A DNA stretch of 64,000 nucleotides from an uncultured Burkholderiales bacterium (lineage in GTDB: Bacteria; Pseudomonadota; Gammaproteobacteria; Burkholderiales; Burkholderiaceae_C). The stretch covers positions 1 through 64,000 of the forward strand of contig CAIZHQ010000003.1 in the NCBI GenBank assembly GCA_903932865.1, in the 5' to 3' direction. Positions 55,250-64,000 of this stretch are shown in pieces. A program made the translations under genes and the position numbers. The number at the start of each line of letters is the position of its first letter. Position 1 is the stretch's first letter. Below the pieces are notes generated by a model. That model was not told the origin of the DNA. It searched no databases and saw nothing but the letters and a program-made list of their open reading frames with translations.

Positions 55250-58200
55250 ATGTTTAACTGGATCGTTCGTTCCAGCCTGCACAACAGGCTTTTCGTGCTG
55301 GCAGTAGCGGCAATGCTGATGGTGTACGGGGCGATGACGGCTTGGCGTGCGCCTGTCGATGTCTTCCCTGATCTCAACAAACCGCTGATCACCGTGCTCA
55401 CCGAGGCAGGTGGTATGGCACCTCAGGAGGTCGAGCAACTCGTGACCTTCCCGCTAGAGACCGCACTCAACGGCATGCCCGGGGTGACGCGTGTGCGCAG
55501 CACATCGGGCGTAGGCCTGTCCCTTGTCTACGCTGAATTCGACTGGGGCACCGACATCTACCGTAACCGCCAGCTGGTGGCCGAGCGCTTGGCCATTGTG
55601 CGTGCGCAGATGCCGGGCGACATCACACCCGTGATGGGACCGGTCTCTTCCATCATGGGCGAGATCATGCTGGTGGCTTTGCCACTGGTGCCTGGGGATG
55701 GCAAAACGCCGGTAGCAACTCCTATGCAGGCGCGTGAATATGCCGATTTCGTGCTGCGCCCGCGCCTGCTGTCAATTCCCGGAGTCTCGCAGGTCATCCC
55801 AATCGGCGGCGAGGTGCGCACGCTACGCGTCGCACCCGACACCGCACGCATGGCGCAGTTCGGCGTCTCTCTCACCCAAATCGAGCAGGCTATCAAGGGC
55901 TACGCTAGCAATGCTGGCGGCGGCTTCATCGACTTGAACAGTCGCGAGTACCTGATACGCCACCTGGGGCGCAGCAATCGCGCTGAGGATCTGGCCGGCA
56001 TCGCCGTGGCCTGGAAGGATGGCCGCGCCATCTTGTTGGAACAGGTCGCCAGTGTCTCGTTTGCGGCTGGACTCAAGCGCGGCGATGCGGGCTACAACGG
56101 CATGCCTGCGGTGGTGGTGAGCGTGCAAAAGCAGCCCGACGCAGATACGGTGAAGCTCACCGCGCAGATTGAGTCAGCGCTTTCAGAGCTGAAACAAGGC
56201 TTGCCGGTGGGCTTGGCCGCGCCGCGCGTGCTGTTCCGTCAGGCCGACTTCATCAAGGCCTCCATTGGCAACGTGGCTGAAGCCCTTCGCGACGGTGCCA
56301 TCATGGTTGCTATCGTGCTGTTTGCCTTCCTGCTGTCGGTGCGCACAACCGTGATCTCTCTGGTGGCAATTCCGCTGTCTCTGGCGGTCACAGCACTGGT
56401 GTTCCAACTGCTTGGGCAATCGATCAATGTGATGACACTCGGCGGTCTGGCGATTGCCATCGGCGAGCTGGTGGACGACGCAGTCGTGGACGTCGAGAAC
56501 ATTCTGCGGCGGTTGAAGCAAAACCGTTTGGCGGGCAACCCGGTGCCGCTGCTGGAGGTTGTACGTCGCGCCAGCGTGGAGGTGCGGTCGGGCATCGTCT
56601 ACGCCACGGTCATCGTGGTGCTGGTGTTCGTTCCGCTGTTCGCCCTGCCGGGCATAGAGGGACGTCTCTTCTCGCCGCTGGGCATTGCCTACATCGTGTC
56701 CATCGGTGCCTCCATGTTGGTCTCAATGACGGTGACGCCGGTCATGTGCTACTACATGCTGCCGACGATGAAACGAATGAATCATGGCGATAGCCCTCTG
56801 GTTTCCTGGCTCAAACGTCAGGACACGAAGCTTCTGCGCTGGTCCTTCGGGCGGGCGAAACTGCTCATCGCCTTGGCAGCACTGGCGGTGGCGTTTGCGG
56901 CCGCAACGGTGCCTTTCTTTCCGCGTGCCTTCCTGCCTGCCTTTAATGAAGGCTCACTTGTGCTGGGGTTGGTGATGCAGCCCGGTACTTCACTGGCCGA
57001 GGCGAATCGCGTTGGTGCGGTGGCTGAGACGCTGATCCGTCAGGTGCCTGAGGTGACGCAGGTGGGTCGTCGCACGGGCCGCGCCGAGCTGGACGAACAC
57101 GCCGAGGGTGTTCACTCGGCTGAGATCGACGTCGACCTGAAGCGATCTGACCGCGACCGCGAGGCCATCATGGCAGACATTCGCGAGAGACTGTCAACGC
57201 TACCGGCGCAAGTGGCCATCGGCCAGCCCATCAGCCACCGGTTGGACCATCTGTTGTCAGGCGTTCGCGCACAAATTGCGGTGAAGATCTTCGGTGACGA
57301 CACCGACACGCTGCGCGGCTTGGCCGAGCAGTTGCGGGCCCAACTGGCCACCGTGCCCGGACTGGTTGATCTGACCGTTGAAAAGCAGGTGTTGATCCCG
57401 CAGATCACCGTGCGACTGGACCACCGTAAGGCGGCGCAGATGGGCCTATCTCCTGGGGAGGCGATCCGTGTGCTTCAGACCTTGACCGACGGCGCCCACG
57501 GTGCCGACATCGTGGACGGCCCGCGCCGCTACGAGTTGGTGTTGCGCCTGCCCGACCAGCAGCGCAGCCCTCAGGACTTGGCACGCACATTGATCGATAC
57601 ACCGGCCGGCCGCGTGCCAGTCTCGAGCATTGCCAGCGTGGAAGAAACAGACGGCCCGAACCAGATTGGTCGTGAGAACGGCCGCCGCCGGATCATCGTC
57701 TACGCCAACACCGATGGCGGTGACATGGGGCGCGTGATCGCTGACATCCGCCGAATCATCGATGCAACCGCTCTGCCAAGCGGCAATTTCATAAGCTTAG
57801 AGGGCCAGTTCCAGGCCCAGGAACAGGCCATAAGGCTGATCGCTGGCTTGTCGTTGGTGTCTTTGGCGATGATCTTTTTGGTGCTTTACAGCCGCTACCA
57901 GTCCGTGGTGCTGGCCTCGATCATCATGGCCAACATCCCGCTGGCCTTGATCGGCTCGGTGCTGGCGATGTGGATCGCGGGGGTGCAGCTGTCGGTAGCG
58001 TCGATGGTGGGCTTCATCACGCTGGCTGGCATTGCCACGCGCAACGGCATTCTGAAGATCAGTCATTACATTAACTTGTGCAAGTTCGAGGGCGAGAGTT
58101 TCGGCCAGACCATGATCGTGCGTGGTTCTCTAGAGCGACTGACGCCGGTGCTGATGACGGCGCTTGTGGCCGCTTTTGCATTGACGCCCTTGCTTTTAGC

Positions 58201-58396
58201 CGCCGATGCACCGGGCAAGGAGATCCTGCACCCGGTGGCGGTGGTGATCTTCGGCGGACTCGTCAGTTCGACGCTGCTCGATACCTTGCTGACGCCAGTG
58301 CTGTTCTGGCTTTTCGGCGAGACGGCGACCCGGCGCTTGCTTGAGCCTGAGCCAGATACGCCACAAGGCGCGACCGGAACCCAGGAAGCCTATTAA
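55250..58396 (+). CDS. Heavy-metal-efflux RND pump (HME family, CzcA-like)
   Basis: A 1048-residue inner-membrane proton/metal antiporter with 12 predicted membrane segments and two large periplasmic loops. The HME-type TM4 motif reads [16 protein letters not shown]409 and E416 align with the CzcA Asp/Glu pair, but the first CzcA Asp is replaced by A403, and E406 and D410 are extra. This differs from Zn/Co/Cd-type CzcA and from the Cu/Ag-type CusA (AxGAMVDAAIV), so its metal is uncertain. AGGAG lies upstream of the ATG. It works with the products of the two genes upstream. Confidence 0.92.
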   Translation: MFNWIVRSSLHNRLFVLAVAAMLMVYGAMTAWRAPVDVFPDLNKPLITVLTEAGGMAPQEVEQLVTFPLETALNGMPGVTRVRSTSGVGLSLVYAEFDWGTDIYRNRQLVAERLAIVRAQMPGDITPVMGPVSSIMGEIMLVALPLVPGDGKTPVATPMQAREYADFVLRPRLLSIPGVSQVIPIGGEVRTLRVAPDTARMAQFGVSLTQIEQAIKGYASNAGGGFIDLNSREYLIRHLGRSNRAEDLAGIAVAWKDGRAILLEQVASVSFAAGLKRGDAGYNGMPAVVVSVQKQPDADTVKLTAQIESALSELKQGLPVGLAAPRVLFRQADFIKASIGNVAEALRDGAIMVAIVLFAFLLSVRTTVISLVAIPLSLAVTALVFQLLGQSINVMTLGGLAIAIGELVDDAVVDVENILRRLKQNRLAGNPVPLLEVVRRASVEVRSGIVYATVIVVLVFVPLFALPGIEGRLFSPLGIAYIVSIGASMLVSMTVTPVMCYYMLPTMKRMNHGDSPLVSWLKRQDTKLLRWSFGRAKLLIALAALAVAFAAATVPFFPRAFLPAFNEGSLVLGLVMQPGTSLAEANRVGAVAETLIRQVPEVTQVGRRTGRAELDEHAEGVHSAEIDVDLKRSDRDREAIMADIRERLSTLPAQVAIGQPISHRLDHLLSGVRAQIAVKIFGDDTDTLRGLAEQLRAQLATVPGLVDLTVEKQVLIPQITVRLDHRKAAQMGLSPGEAIRVLQTLTDGAHGADIVDGPRRYELVLRLPDQQRSPQDLARTLIDTPAGRVPVSSIASVEETDGPNQIGRENGRRRIIVYANTDGGDMGRVIADIRRIIDATALPSGNFISLEGQFQAQEQAIRLIAGLSLVSLAMIFLVLYSRYQSVVLASIIMANIPLALIGSVLAMWIAGVQLSVASMVGFITLAGIATRNGILKISHYINLCKFEGESFGQTMIVRGSLERLTPVLMTALVAAFALTPLLLAADAPGKEILHPVAVVIFGGLVSSTLLDTLLTPVLFWLFGETATRRLLEPEPDTPQGATGTQEAY

Positions 58397-58460
58397 CTTG
58401 AAATCAGGCCTTGCGGCGCCGCCTGTGCCAGTGCGCAGCACCCCGAAGGAGTTCATTGAG

Positions 58461-58835
58461 ATGAATAAAAAACTGTTCGTAGCCGTCATCGTGGGGCTGT
58501 CAGCCCTGTCGTTCAACGTCGCCATGGCCCATGGCGGAGCCAAGGCGAAACATGGCGGTATCGTCACCGTGGCCAGCGACCTGGGCTTTGAGTTGGTTAG
58601 TACACCTGCTGGCGTCGCGATCTACATCGAAGATCACGGTAAGCCAATGGCCCCTACTGGCATGAGCGGCAAGTTGACCGTGCTCAACGGTGCAGAGAAG
58701 TCAGAGGCTGAACTGGTTGTGGTCGGCGACAAGCTGGAAGCCAAGGGCGTGAAGCTCGCACCTGGTGCCAAGGTCGTCGCGGCACTCACAACCTCGGCCA
58801 AGAAGGCCATCACGGTGCGGTTCACGGTGAAGTAA
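58461..58835 (+). CDS. Small periplasmic protein of metal-efflux operon
   Basis: Predicted 124 residues from MNKKLFVAVIVGLSALSFNV, with a signal peptide ending AMA and a mature start HGGAKAKHGGIVTVASDLGF. The rest is beta-rich (LTVLNGAEKSEAELVVVGDK, then VVAALTTSAKKAITVRFTVK). Two His-Gly-Gly elements at the mature N-terminus suggest metal binding. It resembles proteins often found after RND metal pumps; function unproven. Confidence 0.7.
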   Translation: MNKKLFVAVIVGLSALSFNVAMAHGGAKAKHGGIVTVASDLGFELVSTPAGVAIYIEDHGKPMAPTGMSGKLTVLNGAEKSEAELVVVGDKLEAKGVKLAPGAKVVAALTTSAKKAITVRFTVK

Positions 58836-59900
58836 TTGCGGCATCCATTGGCTTCTTTGTTTGCGCTGCCCGCCCTGAGAGGCGGGCTAATGGCCTTACT
58901 GGCTGCAGCGCTCTTCGGCATCAGCACGCCTTTGGTACAGCGGTTCGGTGCCGGGTTGGGGGCCTTCAGCACAGCGGCGCTACTGTATGCGGGCGCAGCG
59001 GCGATTGGCTTGCTGTCCCGACAACGCATTGAGCGCGAGGCGCGACTGGAGCGCGGCGACTTGCCGCGCTTGCTGGCGATGGCGGCCTTCGGGGCCGTCA
59101 TAGGGCCGGTGGCGTTGGCCTGGGGCCTGCAGAACACAAGCGGCACCAGTGCCTCGCTGATGCTGACCTTGGAAGCTCTGTTCACTGCGGTGCTGGCCTG
59201 GCGCCTTTACCGGGAGACCATGGACGGCCGCGTCTGGACGGCGATGGCCCTGCTGCTGGCCGGCGGTATGGTGCTGGTGATCGACCAGGGACGCAGCGGG
59301 GGCGCGCAGCTGTGGGGTCTGCTGGCCGTATTGCTGGCCACTGCAGCCTGGGGTGTGGACAACACACTGTCGCGCGCACTGGCCGAGCGAGACCCCGGCC
59401 AAGTTGTGATGGTCAAGGCGCTGTTGGGGGCCGCGACCACATCTTTGCTGGCGGTAGCTTTCGGTGAGAGTCTGCCTTCTGTCGGTGCGGCACTTGCACT
59501 GTTCGCCGTGGGTGCCACCGGTTATGGCTTGAGCCTGCGCTTTTACCTGCTGGCCCAGCGCGCCTTCGGTGCAGCCCGCACGGGTTCGGTGTTTGCGTTT
59601 GCTCCCTTTATCGGTGCAGCACTGGCGGTCCTTCTGGGTGACCGTTCGGCCAGCAGCCTGATGGCATTGGGCAGCCTCCTGATGCTGGCTGGAGTGATGT
59701 TGCACCTGGCTGAATCACACGAGCACGAACACGAACATGAGGCACTGGATCACGAACATGCGCACCGCCACGACGACGGGCACCACGGGCACCTGCACGA
59801 TCCCATGCCTGTAGGCGAACACAGCCACCGGCATCGTCACGAACCGCAGAAGCACGCGCATGCGCATGTACCGGATGTTCACCATGCTCATTGGCATTGA
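58836..59900 (+). CDS. EamA/DMT-family permease with His-rich tail
   Basis: A 354-residue membrane protein with ten predicted helices (two EamA repeats: GLMALLAAALFGISTPLVQR, and GLLAVLLATAAWGVDNTLSR). About 60 C-terminal residues are extremely His-rich (HEHEHEHEALDHEHAHRHDD and on), as in metal-binding transporters. The first in-frame start is a TTG directly after the previous stop; an ATG at 58890 follows a CCCGCC/GGCGGG stem-loop and may be the true start. It is probably a metal-related efflux or uptake permease. Confidence 0.75.
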   Translation: MRHPLASLFALPALRGGLMALLAAALFGISTPLVQRFGAGLGAFSTAALLYAGAAAIGLLSRQRIEREARLERGDLPRLLAMAAFGAVIGPVALAWGLQNTSGTSASLMLTLEALFTAVLAWRLYRETMDGRVWTAMALLLAGGMVLVIDQGRSGGAQLWGLLAVLLATAAWGVDNTLSRALAERDPGQVVMVKALLGAATTSLLAVAFGESLPSVGAALALFAVGATGYGLSLRFYLLAQRAFGAARTGSVFAFAPFIGAALAVLLGDRSASSLMALGSLLMLAGVMLHLAESHEHEHEHEALDHEHAHRHDDGHHGHLHDPMPVGEHSHRHRHEPQKHAHAHVPDVHHAHWH

Positions 59901-60428
59901 GATCAACGCAGTCAAGACAATTAAAACTGCCCTGCCGGAGTTTTGTTCTAACGGCAACCGACCGAGCGTCGGCTTTCAGAGACATGGCGAAATATCAACT
60001 TCTGGCCGGCATCAGCTCCCCTTGCTAAGAGCCAACGTATGCTAAAGCTGCCAAGCGGGTCTTCAGATTCGCCAAGTGACGGACAGCAACGGGTCGACTG
60101 CGGCCTGTCACTTGCGACAATTGAATGTCTGCTCCCAGCCTAAAGCAGAATACCAAGTGCGCATGAAACGATGCAACTGAACGATTCATACACGCACAAA
60201 AAATCTCTTAAACGAACACCACAAAGTTTGACTTAACCAGTTACACCTGAATCAACGTATTGAGATGACAACACCTTTAATAGCGCGGAGAAATTCCCTC
60301 ACAAGCATTTGCCACCAAGCTCCCCCTTCCTGACCATCTCGCTGACTGTTTGACCCATCTTGGTGTGCTTGGCGGTTTGCTCGTTGGGCGTGTCGCCTTA
60401 TCTAGTCATAGCCTTGGGGTTTAGGTGC
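59901..60428. other. Intergenic region containing repeat copy 3
   Basis: About 530 bases with no supported gene. They contain the repeat at 60099-60142. The remainder shows no IS end, terminator or RNA gene I recognise. It is probably the junction between the metal-resistance block and the integrase module. Confidence 0.45.
60099..60142 (+). repeat. Dispersed ~43-bp repeat, copy 3
   Basis: Starts CTGCGGCCT, continues with the core GTCACTTGCGAC and ATTGAATGTCTGCTCC, and ends CAGCCT. It is in the same orientation as copy 2 (46897-46937), about 13.2 kb away, and inverted relative to copy 1 (141-183). Confidence 0.7.
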
Positions 60429-60923
60429 TCAGGCCATCAACGCCGCCAACGCCATCTGAGCGTTCAAAGCGTTGACCCCAGCATTTGATCCTACAACCTC
60501 AACAGAGATATTCCTGCGCCAAGTCCGGATGTTGATTCGCACCTGACCTACTTCAGTATCTGCTACATGCTCCACGTCGAACTGCGGGATTAACTCACGT
60601 TCGGCATCTACAGATCGCACGGTCGTACGAAAGCTCCCGGCCAGCGCTGCTGACAGCTCCCATGCGCTGATGGCTGCGCCAGCAGCTTGCTGGCGCAGCT
60701 TTCGGGCTACAGCTACAACTTCAGCCACCGATTTGTTCGTAACTTCTGGCGCATCCGCCGAGATATCACCACCTGCTTCCACACGCGCGATGACTCCATC
60801 GTAGAAATTCACGCGGTTTTGACTTTCCATGCATGCGTCAAACGAACGCTGAGCCATTGCTAGAAACAGCTCATGCAACTGCTCGCGAACTGATTTTTCG
60901 GCCGTGAGATCAAGTCTAGTCAT
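60429..60923 (-). CDS. Protein of unknown function next to the integrase
   Basis: A 164-residue protein without a recognised domain. Residues ~5-90 are mostly helical (VREQLHELFLAMAQRSFDAC and on). Residues ~95-150 look beta-rich (VGQVRINIRTWRRNISVEVV). No signal peptide or membrane segment is visible. It lies 16 bp downstream of the integrase on the same strand, so the two are probably co-transcribed. It could be an excision or island-maintenance protein, but nothing in the sequence proves this. Confidence 0.6.
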   Translation of the reverse strand: MTRLDLTAEKSVREQLHELFLAMAQRSFDACMESQNRVNFYDGVIARVEAGGDISADAPEVTNKSVAEVVAVARKLRQQAAGAAISAWELSAALAGSFRTTVRSVDAERELIPQFDVEHVADTEVGQVRINIRTWRRNISVEVVGSNAGVNALNAQMALAALMA

Positions 60924-60939
60924 CTCAAATTCCTCACGT

Positions 60940-62331
60940 TTAGTTGGGAGCAGCGCCAGCAGAGGCTTGATTCAAAGCCTCTCTGAGTTCATCAACTGCA
61001 GGTTTGTTCTGCAAGACCAAGCTCAGGCTCAAGCCAGTGCTGAGCTCTGCAAAATGCAGCATGTTGTCGTTCGGCGTGTTGTTGATGATCTGGCTGATCT
61101 CATCGCCCGTTTGCCCAGTTCCTTGCCCTGCGAACTGCGCTGCGTTCATCAGGGGCTGCATGTGGTTGTAGTACTTGGCAATCATCACGGCGCTGGTACG
61201 CACCTGACTTTGCATCTGCTCTGCAGTCAGCCCCTTGGCCACCAATTGCGTGATCGCGTAGTGACGCAAGCTGTAAAGAGTTCGCTCTTCGCTAGTGATC
61301 GGGCAATCCAGCATCTTTAGTTCAACCAGCAACTGCTTGAACTGCTTACTCAGCTGGTTAGGCTGGGTGCCATCCCTCATGCTGAAAATTTTCACGGCGT
61401 GCTTTTCCTCGAGCACTTGATTCAAGGTTTTGTCGGCAAATTCAGGGGTGTACTGGCGAATCTTCTCCAACAGCAACCAGCAACTGCGATGCAGCACAGC
61501 TCCCATTGGCTTGTTCTTCTTGACTGTTTTGCCCCGCTGGATATGTGCGTATAGAACTGGCTCATCACCCATTTTGTGGATTTCAAGGTGCCGCCATTCC
61601 AAAAACTCGATCTCGGTGCCTGGGCGCATGCCTGTTGCAGCCACGAATGGGATGTAAACGGCCAGCAGTTCCCGAATCATCCGACTGCGCTCCAAGCGGG
61701 CGTCATTGACCCACCCCGGCAAATGGGCACAGATAGCCTCTATTTCCTTCACAGAGAAGTCTGGACGCCTACCCCCTGCCTCACCTGTGTTTTTGAGCAC
61801 AGGGCGCTGCAGACTGGTCATAAAGCCTTTTTCCACAGCATGGTCGAACACCAGGTTCAGCGCCGCGTTGTGGTTGCTCTGGGCACTTTGGCTCAGTTCC
61901 TTGCCCACCTTCTGCCTACGCCACTCGCAAAAGTCGTTGAAAACCTCAGTGGTGATCCTGTCTACGTTGTAGTTGCCAAAAAACGGGATCAGGTAGCCCT
62001 TGATGGTGGCCAGGTAGTCGTTGTTGCTGCCGCGCTTGGTCTTGTCTGCTGCGACCTTAATTTCCAGATCCCGTTGAACGATCTCTGCCACTGCTTTGAA
62101 CTTCTTGGAAATCACTGGATGACCAGACCGAGCAAGGATACGAGCCTCCATCCACTGCTCTTCAGCTATGGAGCGTGCTTTGCCCTCATCGGCAGTACCC
62201 GTAGCTTTGCGCAGCCAGCGGCCGATGGCTTCCACCTTGTAATGGGCTTGCCAGCGGTCAGAGTCGGGCCTTCGCACCAGGCGAATCTCGTTTGGTCGAA
62301 CGACTATGGTCTCTTCTGATTTTTCACGCAT
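60940..62331 (-). CDS. Tyrosine-type integrase next to tRNA-Phe
   Basis: A 463-residue site-specific recombinase. The N-terminal part has an arm-type segment (~residues 10-60) and a core-binding helical region (~80-180). The catalytic part has the Arg in TGMRPGTEIEFLEWR, the basic Lys stretch GKTVKKNKPMG, YSLRHYAITQLVAKG (the first His of HxxR is Tyr) and a C-terminal TSAVMIAKYYNHM with the nucleophile Tyr. It starts 130 bp from the 3' end of tRNA-Phe on the same strand, the classic position of an island integrase using a tRNA as attachment site. Confidence 0.85.
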   Translation of the reverse strand: MREKSEETIVVRPNEIRLVRRPDSDRWQAHYKVEAIGRWLRKATGTADEGKARSIAEEQWMEARILARSGHPVISKKFKAVAEIVQRDLEIKVAADKTKRGSNNDYLATIKGYLIPFFGNYNVDRITTEVFNDFCEWRRQKVGKELSQSAQSNHNAALNLVFDHAVEKGFMTSLQRPVLKNTGEAGGRRPDFSVKEIEAICAHLPGWVNDARLERSRMIRELLAVYIPFVAATGMRPGTEIEFLEWRHLEIHKMGDEPVLYAHIQRGKTVKKNKPMGAVLHRSCWLLLEKIRQYTPEFADKTLNQVLEEKHAVKIFSMRDGTQPNQLSKQFKQLLVELKMLDCPITSEERTLYSLRHYAITQLVAKGLTAEQMQSQVRTSAVMIAKYYNHMQPLMNAAQFAGQGTGQTGDEISQIINNTPNDNMLHFAELSTGLSLSLVLQNKPAVDELREALNQASAGAAPN

Positions 62332-62410
62332 AGCCGTATTTTAAGGCAGGACAAGGGCTTGAGTCAACCTCAGAAAAAACGTGTAATAACCGTGCAATTA
62401 AAAATCCATA

Positions 62411-62443
62411 AAAAAAGCACCTAGCTTTTGGAGCTAAGTGCTT
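62411..62443 (-). terminator. Rho-independent terminator after tRNA-Phe
   Basis: On the minus strand, AAGCACTTAGCTC and GAGC-containing TAGGTGCTT halves form a stem with a small loop, followed by a T-run (complement of 62411-62416). It lies about 20 bases past the tRNA 3' end and would terminate the tRNA transcript before the integrase gene. Confidence 0.75.
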
Positions 62444-62461
62444 GATTTACAAGAAGAATCT

Positions 62462-62537
<76 letters not shown>

Positions 62538-62672
62538 TGAGCCGTCGATTCTAGCAGGTCTTTTGGACCCCCCAAAGAGCATGACTCAAAAATACCGTCC
62601 CCCATAACGAACTCGATGCGCAGCAAGACCCAAGGGTTGGCCATTGGTCTCCCAGCGTGTCTGGCACCTACG

Positions 62673-63335
62673 TCAATGGCTGCGTTTGCTGCGTGTGAGG
62701 TCCACACCGAGTTGCTTGAGCTTGCGGTACAGGTGGGTGCGCTCAAGGCCTGTTTTTTCAGCCACTCGGGTCATCGATCCACCTTCTTGGGACAGGTGGA
62801 ATTCAAAGTAGGCTTTTTCAAAGGCATCGCGTGCTTCGCGCAATGGGCGGTCGAGTTCGAAGCTCTGATGAACATCGGGGGCCGAAATGTTTTCGGTAAT
62901 GACCACCGAAGACATGGACAGCACGCTGGGCGGCGGGGGCGGGGTGGCAGCCAGCATGGCTTGCTGCACTTGATCGCGGGCCAAGGCTTGCTCAACCGCC
63001 TTGAGCAGTTTTTGCAAGGTGATGGGCTTTTCCAGAAAGGCATGTGCGCCGATCTTGACGGCGTCCACCGCAGTATCGATGGTGGCGTGGCCACTCATCA
63101 TGATCACGGGCATGTTCAACAGGCCCGTAGCGGCCCATTCTTTGAGCAGGCTTACGCCATCGGTATCGGGCATCCAGATGTCAAGCAACACGAGATCGGG
63201 GCGCATGTTCTGGCGAGCTTCACGCGCTTGTGCGGCGTTTTCGGCAAGCTCCACCTGGTGCCCTTCGTCAAAGAGGATTTCTGAGAGCAGGTCGCGTATG
63301 CCCAGCTCGTCGTCCACCACCAAAATATTTGCCAT
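62673..63335 (-). CDS. NtrX-like response regulator without the AAA+ domain
   Basis: A 220-residue regulator. The receiver domain (residues 1-~120) has the acidic pair D8/D9, the phospho-acceptor D52 and K103. A Pro-rich linker (TPPPPPSVLS) follows at ~130. The C-terminus (~165-215) is a Fis-type helix-turn-helix (GGSMTRVAEKTGLERTHLYRKLKQLGVDL). NtrX usually has a central sigma54-activating AAA+ domain, which is missing, so it is more likely to act as a simple DNA-binding regulator. It is 19 bp downstream of its kinase gene, an NtrY/NtrX-like pair probably belonging to the core chromosome. Confidence 0.85.
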   Translation of the reverse strand: MANILVVDDELGIRDLLSEILFDEGHQVELAENAAQAREARQNMRPDLVLLDIWMPDTDGVSLLKEWAATGLLNMPVIMMSGHATIDTAVDAVKIGAHAFLEKPITLQKLLKAVEQALARDQVQQAMLAATPPPPPSVLSMSSVVITENISAPDVHQSFELDRPLREARDAFEKAYFEFHLSQEGGSMTRVAEKTGLERTHLYRKLKQLGVDLTRSKRSH

Positions 63336-63354
63336 ATGCCTGTTTTGTCTCTGT

Positions 63355-64000
63355 TCATGAAGGGGGCTGTTCTAGCCCTAGTTCGGATTGCGCCACCGCG
63401 AATGATAACGAGACTTGCGCACCTTGAATGTCGCCGCCTTCTGGCACGTTGCTCAACTTGATGTTCGCACCGTGTTCATCGGCTATTTTTTTGACCACGG
63501 CCAGGCCCAGGCCGGTGCCTTTGGCCTTGGTGGTGACATAGGGTTCAAAGGCCCGTTGCAAAATGTTGGGGGCAAATCCGGGGCCGGTGTCGGTCACCGT
63601 CATTCGCACCCGTTGGCGCTGCTCTCGCCACTCGGTGCGCACCATAACGCGAGCCGTGGCCAGCCCGTGGCCACGCGTTTCGCAGGCGTCTTGTGCGTTT
63701 TGCAGCAGGTTATGGATGACCTGACGCAATTGCTGTTCGTCACCCAGGATGGCAGGGCATGCTGCGTCGAGGTCAGTTTGGATCTGGGCTCGTGTCTCGT
63801 TGTCATGAGGCTCATTGGCATACAGGGCCAGCACATCGCTGATCAGTGCATTGAGCTGCAGGGGCTTGAGCTCAGCCGATGGCAAACGGGCGTAGTCGCG
63901 AAACTCATTGACCAAGCGCTTCATCGCATCCACCTGGTCGACGATCGTCTTGACAGATTTGGTCAGCACCGCGTCGTCTTGCACTTCCAATTTACCGATC
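63355..64000 (-). CDS. NtrY-like sensor histidine kinase, C-terminal part
   Basis: The visible C-terminal ~215 residues run off the right edge. They include the end of the dimerisation helix (VKTIVDQVDAMKRLVNEFRD, then YARLPSAELKPLQL), the N box LRQVIHNLLQNAQDACETRG, the DTGPGFAP box (G1) and TTKAKGTGLGLAVVKKIADEHGA (G2). The phosphorylated His lies outside the window. With the adjacent regulator it forms an NtrY/NtrX-type pair, which in relatives controls nitrogen or redox-related genes. Confidence 0.85.
   Translation of the reverse strand, partial: IGKLEVQDDAVLTKSVKTIVDQVDAMKRLVNEFRDYARLPSAELKPLQLNALISDVLALYANEPHDNETRAQIQTDLDAACPAILGDEQQLRQVIHNLLQNAQDACETRGHGLATARVMVRTEWREQRQRVRMTVTDTGPGFAPNILQRAFEPYVTTKAKGTGLGLAVVKKIADEHGANIKLSNVPEGGDIQGAQVSLSFAVAQSELGLEQPPS

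Noticed and set aside
58868-58886. CCCGCC/GGCGGG hairpin as a terminator
   Set aside because: It has no U-run and lies within or just before the DMT permease start; it is more likely a translation-linked structure or chance.

Overview
The window looks like accessory DNA from a betaproteobacterium of the order Burkholderiales, most likely Comamonadaceae. The evidence is the protein sequences, the moderate GC content, several CoA-dependent ring-degradation clusters, a Bug-type solute-binding protein, and an NtrY/NtrX-like pair at the right edge. A tRNA-Phe gene (62462-62537) has an integrase gene (60940-62331) beside its 3' end. The simplest reading is that most or all of the DNA left of 62462 is a genomic island, or several stacked elements, joined to core chromosome at that tRNA.

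Region 1 (1-13859): an IS30-type element enters from the left edge. It is followed by a minus-strand block: MaoC-like dehydratase, hotdog thioesterase, a complete branched-chain-type ABC transporter (livKFGMH), a vestige of etfB, an acyl-CoA dehydrogenase, and badK-aliA-aliB-badI-badH, with badR divergent. This is a recognisable cyclohexanecarboxylate pathway: CoA ligation, dehydrogenation, hydration, alcohol oxidation and ring cleavage to pimeloyl-CoA. A 14-bp palindrome between badH and badR is a candidate BadR operator.

Region 2 (13860-16088): gene-poor, with an XRE-type coiled-coil DNA-binding protein, a tyrosine recombinase reduced to its catalytic domain, and an IS30 fragment.

Region 3 (16089-32304): a second CoA-dependent catabolic cluster that I cannot assign to a known pathway. 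One arm (minus strand) holds a luciferase-family flavin monooxygenase, a flavin reductase with an extra N-terminal domain, a short-chain dehydrogenase (SDR), an acyl-CoA dehydrogenase and a CaiB-type CoA-transferase. Between the arms lie a LysR regulator and an SMP-30-family hydrolase. The other arm (plus strand) holds an enoyl-CoA hydratase, an ADP-forming acyl-CoA synthetase, two acyl-CoA dehydrogenase-type subunits, two SDRs (one a tandem SDR), an AhpD/CMD-like protein and a Bug solute-binding protein. The content would fit Baeyer-Villiger-like oxygenation of a cyclic ketone, lactone opening and beta-oxidation; this is inference.

Region 4 (32305-46835): an IS30 remnant, then a livF / fused livM-livG / livH transporter without its own binding protein. 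Two mirror-image aromatic modules follow: LysR, Rieske oxygenase and binding protein on one side of a decayed IS3 element, and binding protein, Rieske oxygenase, feruloyl-CoA-synthetase-like ligase and LysR on the other.

Region 5 (46836-60428): metal resistance. It holds chrB-chrA (chromate), a metallo-beta-lactamase-fold protein, a TonB-like protein, and a heavy-metal RND efflux operon with accessory periplasmic proteins and a His-tailed DMT permease. Two direct copies of a ~43-bp repeat bracket it; a third, inverted copy abuts the IS30 end at position 141.

Region 6 (60429-64000): a small unknown protein, the integrase, tRNA-Phe, and a truncated NtrX-like regulator with its NtrY-like kinase, which runs off the window.
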